Of a stretch of DNA of 64,000 nt, positions 28,476 to 37,934 are shown one piece after another. The first letter of the stretch is position 1. Each line of letters begins with the position of its first letter. A program made the translations under genes and the position numbers. Origin of the DNA: Caulobacter sp. (GTDB lineage Bacteria > Pseudomonadota > Alphaproteobacteria > Caulobacterales > Caulobacteraceae). The stretch is from positions 36,769 through 100,768 of the forward strand of contig JAUSPV010000097.1 of the NCBI GenBank assembly GCA_030652755.1, given 5' to 3'. Below the pieces are notes generated by a model. The model did not search any database. It had not been told where the DNA came from and saw nothing but the letters and a program-made list of their open reading frames with translations.

Positions 28476-29678
28476 TCAGAGGCCCAGCACCAGCCGCGCC
28501 ATGATGTCCCGCTGGATCTCGTTGGATCCGCCATAGATCGAGGCCGCGCGGTTGTTCAGGTAACGCGGCATGGCGACCAGGCTGTGCTCCGGCCCGACCG
28601 GCGTCTCGTTCGAGCCCGGTTCGCGGGCCCTGGGCTGGTCGACGAAGGCGTAGTAGGCCGCCGTGTCGATCGCCAGGCCGTCGATCTTCTGCGTCATCTC
28701 GGTGGCCTGGGTCTTGAGCATCGACGAGGCTGGACCGGGGTTCTTGCCGGACGACAGCTCGGTCATCACCCGGTGCTCGGTCATCTCGATGGCTTCGAGC
28801 GCGATCTCCAGTTCGGCCAGTCGGGCGCGGAACACCGGATCGTTGGCGAGCGGTTCGCCCAGGTCGCCGCCTTCGGCCGCGGCCATGGCCTTCAACCGGG
28901 CCAGCGACACCTTCAGCCCGGGGGCCGAGCTGCCGCCGCGCTCGAACTCGAGCAGGTACTTGGCCACCGTCCAGCCGTCGTTCTCCTCGCCCAGACGGTT
29001 GGCGACCGGAACGCGGACGTTGTCGAAGAAGACCTGGTTGACCTCGTGCTCGCCGGCCAGGGTGATGATCGGCTTCACCTCGATGCCCGGGGTGTCCATC
29101 TCCAGCAGCAGGAAGGTGATGCCCTTCTGCGGCTTGCCCTCGAAGCTGGTGCGCACCAGGCAGAACATGCGGTTGGCGAAGTGAGCGTGGGTGGTCCAGA
29201 TCTTCGATCCGTTCAGGACATAGTCGTCGCCGTCCCGCTCGGCCTTCATCTGCAGGCTGGCGAGGTCCGAGCCGGAGCCGGGCTCGGAATAGCCCTGACA
29301 CCAGTAGTCCTCGCCGGCCAGGATGCGCGGCAGGTAGAAGGCCTTCTGCTCGGGCGTGCCATAGCGCTGGATACAGGGACCGACCATGCGCAGGCCCATC
29401 GGCGACAGGCCCGGCGCGCCGGCGCGGGCGCACTCCGCCGAGAAGATATAGCGCTGCATCTCGTCCCAGCCGCAGCCGCCGTACTCCGCCGGCCAGCTCG
29501 GCGCCACCCAGCCCTTGGCGTGCAGAATCTTCTGCCAGGGGATCGAGTACTGCTTCTCGACGAAGACGCTCGTCATCCGGCGACCGGCGACCTGCAGGTC
29601 GGGCGGCAGGTTCTCGGCGAGGAAGGCGCGAACCTCGGCCTGGAAGGCGAGGTCGGCGGCGCTGAGTTCGAGATTCAT
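28476..29678 (-). CDS. Acyl-CoA dehydrogenase
   Basis: WCQGYSEPGSGSDLASLQMKAE; YGGSNEIQRDIMARLVLGL. Confidence 0.93.
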   Translation of the reverse strand: MNLELSAADLAFQAEVRAFLAENLPPDLQVAGRRMTSVFVEKQYSIPWQKILHAKGWVAPSWPAEYGGCGWDEMQRYIFSAECARAGAPGLSPMGLRMVGPCIQRYGTPEQKAFYLPRILAGEDYWCQGYSEPGSGSDLASLQMKAERDGDDYVLNGSKIWTTHAHFANRMFCLVRTSFEGKPQKGITFLLLEMDTPGIEVKPIITLAGEHEVNQVFFDNVRVPVANRLGEENDGWTVAKYLLEFERGGSSAPGLKVSLARLKAMAAAEGGDLGEPLANDPVFRARLAELEIALEAIEMTEHRVMTELSSGKNPGPASSMLKTQATEMTQKIDGLAIDTAAYYAFVDQPRAREPGSNETPVGPEHSLVAMPRYLNNRAASIYGGSNEIQRDIMARLVLGL

Positions 29679-29820
29679 CGGGGCCTCACAGGCGGTCCAA
29701 ACGCGAAGCGCGGAGTCAGCATGACTGACCCGGCGGCAGGCTACTATGAAGTTGCCGTCGATTGACGGGGACGCAGTTCGGGGTACCGTCAAGACCAACG
29801 AGACAAGGGAGAGGGACGCC

Positions 29821-30345
29821 ATGCGCACGAGGGGTATCAACCACCTGGCCCTGGTTTGCCGGGACATGCGCGAGACGGTGAAGTTCTACACCGAGGTGCT
29901 GGGCATGCCGCTGATCAAGACCATCGAGCTGCCGGACGGCGGCCAGCACTTCTTCTTCGACTGCGGCGGCGGCTCGTCGCTGGCCTTCTTCTGGTGGGCC
30001 GACGCCCCGCCGGCCGCGCCGGGCATCGCCTCGGTGAAGGCGTTCCCCAAATCGCCCATGTCGGCGATCGGCTCGATGAACCACGTCGCCTTCGACGTCG
30101 ACCCCGAACAGATCGAGGACTGCATCACCCGGCTGACCGCCGCCGGGGTGCCGCACATGCCGGTGGTGGTGAACCACGACGACAGCCCGATGGGGGTCTC
30201 GCAGGAGGTCAACGACGGCGTCTTCGTCCGCTCGGTCTACTTCACCGATCCCAACGGGATCATGATGGAGTTCGCCGCCTGGACCCGCCCGATGCGGCCC
30301 GACGACGTACGGCATGAGCCCAAGGGCGCGGTCGTCCCGGCCTGA
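29821..30345 (+). CDS. VOC family (glyoxalase/dioxygenase superfamily) protein
   Basis: INHLALVCRDMRETVKFYTEVLGMPLIKTIELPD; FTDPNGIMMEFAAW. Confidence 0.9.
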   Translation: MRTRGINHLALVCRDMRETVKFYTEVLGMPLIKTIELPDGGQHFFFDCGGGSSLAFFWWADAPPAAPGIASVKAFPKSPMSAIGSMNHVAFDVDPEQIEDCITRLTAAGVPHMPVVVNHDDSPMGVSQEVNDGVFVRSVYFTDPNGIMMEFAAWTRPMRPDDVRHEPKGAVVPA

Positions 30346-30349
30346 CGGC

Positions 30350-31180
30350 TCAGGCCGCATCCACGGTCACACGGCGCATATGGCGCCGCTGGCCGGGGTA
30401 GTCGTTCAGCGCGAAATGCCAGACCGAGCGGTTGTCCCAGAAGGCGACCGAGCCCGGCTTCCAGCTGAACCGGCAGGTGAAGGCCTCGAACCGGCTGTGT
30501 TCAAACAGGTAGTCGAGCAGCGCTTTCGACTCCCGCCGGCTCCAGCCCTCGATCCGCATCGTGAAGGCCGGATTGACGTACAGGGCCTTGCGGCCGGTCT
30601 CGGGGTGAACCTTGACCATCGGGTGGATGTACTCGCCCACCGCCCCCTCGGCCTCGGCGATCTGCATCGAGCCGCGCTTCTGGGCCGAGGCGCCGGTCGG
30701 GGCGTACTCGCGGCCGGCGGAGTGGACCGCGTTCAGCCCTTCCAGGGTCGCCCGCAGCCCCGGCGACAGCGCGTCGAAGGCGGCGGCCTGGCTGGCGAAC
30801 AGGGTGTCGCCGCCGTAGTCCGGGGTCTCCACGGCGTAAAGGATCGAGCCGATGCTCGGCGCTTCCAGGAAGCTCATGTCCGAATGCCAGCCGCCGCCGA
30901 AGTTGATGCGGTCGGACGGCTCCTTGATGATCTCCATGACCTCGGGATGGTCGGCCATGCCCTTTACGTAGGGATGGATGTTGAGCGGTCCGAAGCGGCG
31001 TCCGAAGGCCAGTTGCTGCTGCGGCGTCAGGGTCTGGTCGCGGAAGAAGATCACCTGATGCTCGACCAGCGCCTTGCGGATCGCGGCGATGGTCTCGTCG
31101 GCGAGCGGAGCGGACAGGTCCACGCCACCGATCTGCGCGCCCAGGGCTCCAGCCACCCGTCTGACGTCAATCCCGGCCAT
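30350..31180 (-). CDS. TauD/TfdA family Fe(II)/2-oxoglutarate dioxygenase
   Basis: 276 aa; FGGGWHSDMSFLEAP (HxD), LDYLFEH.., WDNRSVWHFALNDYPGQRRHMRRVTV. Confidence 0.9.
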   Translation of the reverse strand: MAGIDVRRVAGALGAQIGGVDLSAPLADETIAAIRKALVEHQVIFFRDQTLTPQQQLAFGRRFGPLNIHPYVKGMADHPEVMEIIKEPSDRINFGGGWHSDMSFLEAPSIGSILYAVETPDYGGDTLFASQAAAFDALSPGLRATLEGLNAVHSAGREYAPTGASAQKRGSMQIAEAEGAVGEYIHPMVKVHPETGRKALYVNPAFTMRIEGWSRRESKALLDYLFEHSRFEAFTCRFSWKPGSVAFWDNRSVWHFALNDYPGQRRHMRRVTVDAA

Positions 31181-31240
31181 CGTCCTCTCCCCGCGTTCGT
31201 TGTTTCCGCCATGTTGGGCCGGGCGGGCCGCGGCTGCAAC

Positions 31241-32191
31241 TCAGCCACGCTTCACCGTCCGGAAGCCGACGTGGGAAGAGCCCGTGTCCGGCGGTCCCGG
31301 CTGCCGCGCCGAGGGCCGGTAGCGGAAGCAGAAGTTGTCGGCGCAAAGGAACGAACCGCCCTTGATCAGGTGGCTGCGCGCCGGGTCGCCGGCCGGCCGG
31401 CCGGCCTGGAACCAGTCGCTGGTCCACTCCCAGACGTTGCCGGTCATGTCCGACAGCCCCCAGGCGCTGGGGGCGTAGCAGCCGACCGGCGCGGTGCGGG
31501 CCTTGTAGCCGTCGTCGGCGGTGTCGATGGCCGGGAACACGCCCTGCCAGGTGTTGGCGCGCGGCGCCTTCGGATCGGGCCGCTCGTCGCCCCATTCGTA
31601 GCGCTTGCCGTCCAGCCCGGCGCGGGCGGCGAACTCCCACTCCGCCTCGGTGGGAAGGTCGCGTCCTCTCCAGCGCGCGTAGGCCAGCGCATCCTCGAAC
31701 GCGACCTGCACCACCGGATGGCGCTCGCGGCCCTCAAGGTCGCTGCCGGGACCTTCGGGATGCTTCCAGCTCGCGCCGTCGATGATCCGCCACCAGAGCG
31801 AGGGATCGCCTGACCCCAGCCCGCCGGCGCCGACGAAGACCAGCGATGACGGTTTCAGCTTGTCGGCCGGCACGCCGGGATAGAGCGCCGGGTCGGGCTG
31901 GCGCTCGGCCAGGGTGACGTAGCCGGTCGCCTCCACGAACTGCGCGAACCGGGCGTTGGTGACCTCGGTCCGGTCGATGGAGAAGGGGCCCACAGTCACC
32001 TTGCGGGGCGGCCCCTCCTCGTCGTGCGCCCCGGCGGCGCCGAGCGTGAACGTGCCGCCGGCCAGCCGCACTTCGCCCTCGGGGGCCGGAGATGGACAGG
32101 TCCGGGTCGGTTCGGCCAGCGCCACCGCCGTTTCCGGCGCACGACCGCAAGCGGCCAGCAGCAGGACGGCGGCGAGCACCGCCAGCCTCAC
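31241..32191 (-). CDS. Formylglycine-generating enzyme (SUMF1/EgtB/PvdO) family lipoprotein
   Basis: Lipobox LAAC; LPTEAEWEFAARAGLDGKRYEWGDE; GNVWEWTSDW; GGSFLCADNFCFRYRPSARQPGPPDTGSSHVGFR. Confidence 0.88.
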   Translation of the reverse strand: MRLAVLAAVLLLAACGRAPETAVALAEPTRTCPSPAPEGEVRLAGGTFTLGAAGAHDEEGPPRKVTVGPFSIDRTEVTNARFAQFVEATGYVTLAERQPDPALYPGVPADKLKPSSLVFVGAGGLGSGDPSLWWRIIDGASWKHPEGPGSDLEGRERHPVVQVAFEDALAYARWRGRDLPTEAEWEFAARAGLDGKRYEWGDERPDPKAPRANTWQGVFPAIDTADDGYKARTAPVGCYAPSAWGLSDMTGNVWEWTSDWFQAGRPAGDPARSHLIKGGSFLCADNFCFRYRPSARQPGPPDTGSSHVGFRTVKRG

Positions 32192-32838
32192 CCGGTCGCT
32201 CCGTCCAGCAGGGCCAGCGCCATCCAGGTCATGATCCGCCGCGCCTCGTCCGGCGTCGCGCCCTGGTCGGTGCGCAGGCGCCGCCAGGCCTCGAAGCTGA
32301 CCGCCAGCTCGAGCGCCGCGATCTGCTCACGCCGCGCCGCGAGGGCAGGCGGGACCATGGCCAGCAGAGCCTCGCGCTGCTGGCGCACCAGCCGCGCCCT
32401 GCCCTCCTGCAACGCCGGCGAGCGGTGGCGCTGGGAGTCGGCGGCGATCTGCAGCGGCAGGATCAGCTCGAACAGCCGCGTCCGGCGCGCGATTTCGGCC
32501 TCGAGGTCCTGTCGAGCATCCCCGGTCGGCGGCGGGCCCGCGATCAGGGGCTCGGCCTCGGCCGTGATCACCGCCTGCATGGCGCGATAGACGCCGTCCA
32601 TGTCCTCGAACAGCCGGAACACCGTGCGCAGGCCGACGCCCGCGCGCTCGGCGACCAGTTCGGCCGGCGGCAGGCCGAGGCCCCCCGTTTCGCGGACGAT
32701 GGCGATCATGGCGTCGACGATGCGGCCACGACTGGCTTCCGAACGCAGCCTGCGGCCGTCTGTTGGGATCTTCGTCGGGCTCTGGATCGAATCGCTCACA
32801 TCTAATGAGGGCTCCTCGACGCGTCGGTTCGCAAGCAT
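32188..32838 (-). CDS. TetR/AcrR family transcriptional regulator
   Basis: SRGRIVDAMIAIVRETGGLGLPPAELVAERAGVGLRTVFRLFEDMDGVY; ATGA overlap with FGE gene; start uncertain (ORF opens at 32871). Confidence 0.85.
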   Translation of the reverse strand: MLANRRVEEPSLDVSDSIQSPTKIPTDGRRLRSEASRGRIVDAMIAIVRETGGLGLPPAELVAERAGVGLRTVFRLFEDMDGVYRAMQAVITAEAEPLIAGPPPTGDARQDLEAEIARRTRLFELILPLQIAADSQRHRSPALQEGRARLVRQQREALLAMVPPALAARREQIAALELAVSFEAWRRLRTDQGATPDEARRIMTWMALALLDGATG

Positions 32839-32855
32839 CAAGGCGCCTGGCATTG

Positions 32856-33263
32856 TCAGAGCCCGGTGCACTGGATCAGCAGCTGGCCCGCCAGCCCGGC
32901 CTTTCGGTGGACGCCCAGCGCCTGGACCTCCGGCGAGGTGGCGATGGCCACGAAGGCCGCCCGGCTGGGATACTCCATGATCGCGGCCACATCCCAGAGC
33001 TCCTCGACCTCTCCAATCACCAGGGCGTCGACCCTGGCGTTGAAGCGCATCTTGCCCCCGCCCGCCTCGACGAGCGCTTTCATCGCCTGGCCGTAGAGCA
33101 TGTAGGCCTCGCGCCCGGAAATGTCGGGGTGGCCCGGCTCCTCGTACCGCGCGCGGTCGTGGAACTTCAGCAGGTTGAGCATGACGATCGGCTCGTCACC
33201 GCCCAGGGCGAGCAGGTTCTGGAGCTGGTCCCCTCTGGGAAGGACGGCGTTTTCGACTTTCAT
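32856..33263 (-). CDS. DUF1330 domain-containing protein
   Basis: MLNLLKFHDRARYEEPGHPDISGREAYMLYGQAM; LWDVAAIMEYPSRAAFVAIATSPEVQ. Confidence 0.75.
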   Translation of the reverse strand: MKVENAVLPRGDQLQNLLALGGDEPIVMLNLLKFHDRARYEEPGHPDISGREAYMLYGQAMKALVEAGGGKMRFNARVDALVIGEVEELWDVAAIMEYPSRAAFVAIATSPEVQALGVHRKAGLAGQLLIQCTGL

Positions 33264-33271
33264 GGCGTTTC

Positions 33272-34174
33272 CTATCGCTCGCCCTTGATGAAGGCATTGA
33301 TGACGTCGGCGATCTGGTCGGGGCAGTCTTCCTGCAGGAAGTGGCCGCCGCCCTCGATCGTCACATGCTTGCGGCCCTTCGCGCCCGGCACGCGGGTCTG
33401 GAACACCGCCTCGCCCCCGCCTGTGACCGGATCCTTGTCGCTGAAGGCGGTGAGGAACGGCTTGTCGAACGCCTCCAGCACCGTCCAGGCGGCCTTGTTC
33501 TCCGCCACGGACGCATGCTCGGGCATGACCGGCACGAACGTCGGGAAGATCCGCGCCGCGACCTTGTAGGTCTCGTCCGGATAGGGCGCGTCGTAGGCGG
33601 CGATCTCCTCGGGCGACAACTCGCGCTGGGTCCCCATGTTGACGATCATGCCGGCCGGGAAGACCGGCATCGATTGGCTGAGGTCGAGCCAGGTCTTGAA
33701 GCCGTCGGACATGCCGCTGCCGGTCGGCAGCCCGGTGTTGCCGACGACAACCCGCGCGAACCGCTCAGGGAACGCCGCCACCAGTCGCAGCCCGATCAGG
33801 CCGCCCCAGTCCTGGCAGAACAGGGTGATGTCCTTGAGGTCCAGCGCCAGGAGCCAGGCGCTCATCCAGGCGACGTGGCGCTCGTAGCTGTAGTCTTCCT
33901 TGTCCGCCGGTTTGTCGGAGCGGCCGAAGCCGACCAGGTCCGGCGCCAGCACGCGATGCTCGCCAGACAACCGCGGGATGATCTTGCGGTAGAGGTAGGA
34001 CCACGACGGTTCGCCGTGCATCAGCAGCACCGGCGCCGCGTCGCGGGGGCCCTCGTCGACATAGCCGATCCGAAGGTCGGCGCCTTCGCCGCCCGGAACC
34101 GTCACGTAGTGAGCGGCGAACGGGAAATCGGGCAGTCCGTCGAAACGGTCGTCGGGCGTGCGAAGCACCTTCAC
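33272..34174 (-). CDS. Haloalkane dehalogenase (HLD-I / DhlA-like)
   Basis: GTG start after [37 protein letters not shown] (nucleophile Asp), GGGHFLQED. Confidence 0.88.
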   Translation of the reverse strand: MKVLRTPDDRFDGLPDFPFAAHYVTVPGGEGADLRIGYVDEGPRDAAPVLLMHGEPSWSYLYRKIIPRLSGEHRVLAPDLVGFGRSDKPADKEDYSYERHVAWMSAWLLALDLKDITLFCQDWGGLIGLRLVAAFPERFARVVVGNTGLPTGSGMSDGFKTWLDLSQSMPVFPAGMIVNMGTQRELSPEEIAAYDAPYPDETYKVAARIFPTFVPVMPEHASVAENKAAWTVLEAFDKPFLTAFSDKDPVTGGGEAVFQTRVPGAKGRKHVTIEGGGHFLQEDCPDQIADVINAFIKGER

Positions 34175-34221
34175 CGGGCATTCTCCTGGGCATGCGCGGA
34201 CTTGACCGCCGCGATAACTAA

Positions 34222-34238
34222 TGGCACGAATAATGCCA
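34222..34238 (+). promoter_or_regulatory. Sigma54-like -24/-12 element or palindromic operator
   Basis: TGGCACGAATAATGCCA: GG-N10-GC spacing; also TGGCA-N7-TGCCA inverted repeat. Confidence 0.35.
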
Positions 34239-34276
34239 ATATAATTCCGGCAATCAAGCGGGAAACGGAGACGGGC

Positions 34277-35344
34277 ATGAAACGCATCCTGGCGGGGCTG
34301 ATCGTCCTGGCGCTTCTCGTGGGCGGCGGCCTCTACGCCGTGCGGGGCAAGCTCGCCGTGAAGCTGGTGGAGCGTCGGGTCGCCGAGGGCATGACCAGCG
34401 ACCTGGCCAGCCGGCTGCCCGACGGCCTGCACGTGCTCATCTGCGGCGCGGGCGGCCCCTTCCCTGACGCCGATCGCGGCGCGCCCTGCACCGCCGTCAT
34501 CGCCGGCAAGCGCCTGTTCATCGTCGACACCGGCGAGGGCGCGGGCCGCACGCTCGGCCGCCTCGGCGTCGGCGGCGACTCGGTGGTGCTGCTGACCCAC
34601 TTCCACTCCGACCACATCGACGGCCTGGGCAACATCGCCCTGATGCGCTGGGGCGGCTCCAACCTGACCACGCCGCTGTCGCTCTACGGCGCGCCAGGCG
34701 TCGAGCGGATCGCCGCCGGCTTCAACGAGGCCTACGCCTTCGACAGCAGCTACCGCACCGCCCACCACGGCGCGGAGGTGATGCCGCCGTCGGGCGCCGG
34801 CATCACGCCGCGGCCGATCGTCATCGCGGCGGGCGCCGACTCCGTCGTCGTGCTGGAAGAGGACGGCGTGAAGATCACCGCCTTCCGGGTCGACCACGGC
34901 CCGGTCGAGCCGGCTCTGGGTTATCGCTTCGACTACAAGGGGCGCAGCGTGGTGATCAGCGGTGACACCTCGGTCTCGCCCGTCGTGGCCGCCCAGTCCA
35001 GGGGCGTCGACCTGCTGGTCCATGAGGCGCTGTCGCCCGAGCTGGTCAAGGTGCTGCAGGACGGGGCCATCCGGGCCGGCCGGCCCAAGCGCGCCAAGAT
35101 CATGGCCGACATCCCCAACTACCACACCAGCCCGCTGGAGGCGGCGCGCATCGCCCAGTCGTCGGGCGCCAAGGCGCTTCTGCTCACCCACATCGTGCCG
35201 CCGCTGCCGCTGCGGGCGCTGGAGGGGCCGTTCCTGGGCAAGGCGCGCGACGCCTACGACGGCCCGCTGTGGATCGCCCGCGACGGCGACCTGCTGTCGA
35301 TGCCCGCCGGCGGGAGCCAGATCGACCGCAGGCGTTTGCGCTGA
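34277..35344 (+). CDS. MBL-fold metallo-hydrolase with N-terminal membrane anchor
   Basis: [57 protein letters not shown]. Confidence 0.9.
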   Translation: MKRILAGLIVLALLVGGGLYAVRGKLAVKLVERRVAEGMTSDLASRLPDGLHVLICGAGGPFPDADRGAPCTAVIAGKRLFIVDTGEGAGRTLGRLGVGGDSVVLLTHFHSDHIDGLGNIALMRWGGSNLTTPLSLYGAPGVERIAAGFNEAYAFDSSYRTAHHGAEVMPPSGAGITPRPIVIAAGADSVVVLEEDGVKITAFRVDHGPVEPALGYRFDYKGRSVVISGDTSVSPVVAAQSRGVDLLVHEALSPELVKVLQDGAIRAGRPKRAKIMADIPNYHTSPLEAARIAQSSGAKALLLTHIVPPLPLRALEGPFLGKARDAYDGPLWIARDGDLLSMPAGGSQIDRRRLR

Positions 35345-35370
35345 GACCGCCAATCCCGCCAGCTGCGGCG

Positions 35371-35699
35371 GACAGTTTAGCGACCGCTGAACTGTCTCCA
35401 GTGTCTCCAGCGCCCTCATGACGTGGCCGCGCCTTGCCGCGCCGGCGCGACGATAGGGGGACAGGGCTCGCCCTTCGGCGTCCGCCACGGACGTGGCGCT
35501 GAGGGCGACCGCCCAGGACCAGGCGGCGAAAGTCCTTGGCGGCCTTGGCCTTGCGGGGACTGGGCAGGATGTCGGGAGCGTCGCATTCCACCAGTATGAC
35601 GCCGCCCTGGACCGTGCGGATCGATCAGCCGGGCGGCTCTGGCCGGGATGTCTCGCAAAGGGGCGAAATGTCTCGCTTTGTCTCCGGAGTATATGTCTC
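35371..35699. repeat. Intergenic hairpin plus six TGTCTC motifs
   Basis: GACAGTTTAGCGaccGCTGAACTGTC palindrome; TGTCTC at 35393, 35402, 35649, 35669, 35679, 35694. Confidence 0.5.
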
Positions 35700-35717
35700 C
35701 AGAGTCTCGCGTCCGGC

Positions 35718-36518
35718 TCAGGACGCGGCGGTGCGCAGATGGTGCAGGGCGATGCCCGAGGTGGTCGCCACATTCAGCGAGTCAAAGCCGCCGGCCATCG
35801 GGATCGACACCGTCCGGCAGCGGGCCAGGACCTCCGCCGGCAGTCCCGGCCCCTCGGCGCCCAGCAGCAGGGCCACGCGGGACAGCGGCACAAACCTGTG
35901 CAGCGCCGTTTCGCCGGCCGGACTGAGCGCCACCGGCTCCAGCCCGTGGCGCAGCAGCGTCTCGACCATATCGCCCTGGGCCGTGGCGAACGGAACCGTC
36001 AGGACGCCGCCGACCGAGACCCGGATGGCCTTGCGGTAGAGCGGATCACAACAGGCCCCGTCGAGCAGGACCGCATCGACCCCGAACGCGGCGGCGTTGC
36101 GGAACAGCCCGCCCATGTTGTCGTGGTTGCCGATGCCCGACAGCGCCATTACCAGCGCCCGCTCCCCCAGTGTGGCGAGCAGGTCGTTCGCCGCCACCGC
36201 CGGCGCCCGCTCGGCGATGGCCAGGATGCCGCGATGCAGCTCGAAGCCCGCGATGGCGTCCAGCACAGGCTGGTCGGCCAGGTAGACCGGCAGGTCGTCA
36301 GGCAGGGTCTGGAGAATGGGCTCCAGCTTCAGCCGGCGCTTCGGCGCGATGAGCACGGAGAGGGGTCTGTGGCGCTGCTGGCCGGCCAGGACGCGCAGCA
36401 CCGTCTCGCCCTCGGCGACGAACAGACCCCGGCGACCGACGAGGTCCCGCTCGCGGATGTCGCGATAGGCCTCGATCCGCGGATCGGCGGGGTCGTCGAT
36501 GGAGATGAAGTCAGGCAC
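35718..36518 (-). CDS. TrmH/SpoU family RNA 2'-O-methyltransferase
   Basis: 266 aa; [61 protein letters not shown]. Confidence 0.93.
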   Translation of the reverse strand: MPDFISIDDPADPRIEAYRDIRERDLVGRRGLFVAEGETVLRVLAGQQRHRPLSVLIAPKRRLKLEPILQTLPDDLPVYLADQPVLDAIAGFELHRGILAIAERAPAVAANDLLATLGERALVMALSGIGNHDNMGGLFRNAAAFGVDAVLLDGACCDPLYRKAIRVSVGGVLTVPFATAQGDMVETLLRHGLEPVALSPAGETALHRFVPLSRVALLLGAEGPGLPAEVLARCRTVSIPMAGGFDSLNVATTSGIALHHLRTAAS

Positions 36519-36600
36519 CGCGCAGCGATAGCGCCCCGCTGGCCCATGGGCCAGCGCATCGGGGCGTCCGGCCAGAAAGGCGACCCGCCGAGGTCGGGGG

Positions 36601-37134
36601 TCAGCCCCCGTCTTCCGCGGCGGGTTCCGGCAGGCCGATCAGCTTGGCCACGGCGGCGGGATCCTCGAGCAGGTTGCCGACGACCTGCTGCAGCACGCGG
36701 GCCGCCTCGCGCAGGCGGACCGGGTCGATGCCCTGGGCCGCCTTGTGCTGCAGGGCGTAGAATACGCGCTTGCCATCGTCGAGCGCGCGAACGCCGGCCT
36801 CGGTGAGGCTGATCCGCACCTGACGGCGGTCTTCCGGCGGCGTCACGCGCACCGCGAGTCCGACGGCCACCAGCTGGTCGACGGTGCGGGTGAGGGTCGT
36901 GCGGTCGACGGCGCTGGCCCCGGCCAGTTCGTTCATCGTGCAGGGTTGCAGCCGGTCGATGATCAGCAGCGCCCGCCAGCTGACCAGCGAAAGGCCCATC
37001 GCCTTCAGGGCCTTGTCGCCGGCCGCGTCGTTGCGGCGCACCGCCTGGAACAGCATCAGGAAGAGGTAGACCGGAACGTCGGCGATGAACTCGCCTTCCG
37101 GGTCGACGGTGGCGAAACGCTCCACCTCGGTCAT
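36601..37134 (-). CDS. MarR family transcriptional regulator
   Basis: TMNELAGASAVDRTTLTRTVDQLVAVGLAVRVTPPEDRRQVRISLTEAG. Confidence 0.9.
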   Translation of the reverse strand: MTEVERFATVDPEGEFIADVPVYLFLMLFQAVRRNDAAGDKALKAMGLSLVSWRALLIIDRLQPCTMNELAGASAVDRTTLTRTVDQLVAVGLAVRVTPPEDRRQVRISLTEAGVRALDDGKRVFYALQHKAAQGIDPVRLREAARVLQQVVGNLLEDPAAVAKLIGLPEPAAEDGG

Positions 37135-37622
37135 GCGCGGCCGACCTTCTCGAAACGCAGGATGCTGTCAGCCCATTCCGGATCGTCGATGACGTTGCGC
37201 ACGACCTTGCGCAGCAGTTCTTCGAGCGCCTGCATTTCGTCGTGGCCGACGCCCTTGAGCGCCTTCTCGTTGAAGCCGATCACCGCCTCGATCGCGATCT
37301 GGTAGGCGCCCAGGCCGGCCGGGGTAAGCGACATGAGCGTCTGCCGACGATCGCGCGAATCCTCCCGGCGCACCACCAGCCCCGCGTCAGCCAACTGATC
37401 GACGGTGCGGGTCAGCGTGGTTCGATCGATGGCGCAGAAGTCAGCCACCAGACCCATGGAGGACTCTTCCAGGCGATTGAGAATGGAGAGAATCCGCCAC
37501 TTGGGGATCGTCAGGCCCAGCCGGCCGAGCACCTCGCCGAGCACCAGCTCCCGCTGCTTCACCAGATGGTACTGCAGATAGAAGAAGTACTCCGGCGGCA
37601 CCAGCGGCTGCGGAAAACTCAT
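37131..37622 (-). CDS. MarR family transcriptional regulator
   Basis: MGLVADFCAIDRTTLTRTVDQLADAGLVVRREDSRDRRQTLMSLTPAG; ATGA overlap with downstream MarR. Confidence 0.9.
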   Translation of the reverse strand: MSFPQPLVPPEYFFYLQYHLVKQRELVLGEVLGRLGLTIPKWRILSILNRLEESSMGLVADFCAIDRTTLTRTVDQLADAGLVVRREDSRDRRQTLMSLTPAGLGAYQIAIEAVIGFNEKALKGVGHDEMQALEELLRKVVRNVIDDPEWADSILRFEKVGRA

Positions 37623-37736
37623 CGCTGTACGCCTCTTCGATCTCTCGGCCGTTACTGACGCCGCCGTCATCGAGCGCGGTTCGGCGATGAGACGACCATG
37701 TTCCCGGCGCGGGGGCAAGTGCAATCACACGTAATG

Positions 37737-37786
37737 CAACAGCAAAAGGTGTATTACCCGATATATGCATTTGCACCTTTTTGTTG
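37737..37786. promoter_or_regulatory. AT-rich inverted repeat upstream of MarR pair
   Basis: CAACAGCAAAAGGTG ... CACCTTTTTGTTG arms (one inserted base) around an AT-rich loop. Confidence 0.5.
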
Positions 37787-37812
37787 ACACCGGTGTTCGG
37801 TGGACATATCAG
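37784..37812 (+). promoter_or_regulatory. Sigma70-like promoter
   Basis: TTGACA-17 bp-TATCAG on + strand. Confidence 0.35.
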
Positions 37813-37934
37813 GCCCGCCAGTAGCGTAGGTTTGCGCCCGGGGACGCGGGGCGCACGCCGGTGTCCGCGTCGATGTTGCGGGGGATCTCCCACTGTCCAC
37901 GCTTGCCGACCCTGCCCTGGCTGACGATCTTCGC

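Noticed and set aside
35184-35773. Small - strand ORFs in the MBL/TrmH intergenic gap
   Set aside because: Competing overlapping frames, basic low-complexity sequence, no family resemblance; kept only as part of the TGTCTC-motif finding.
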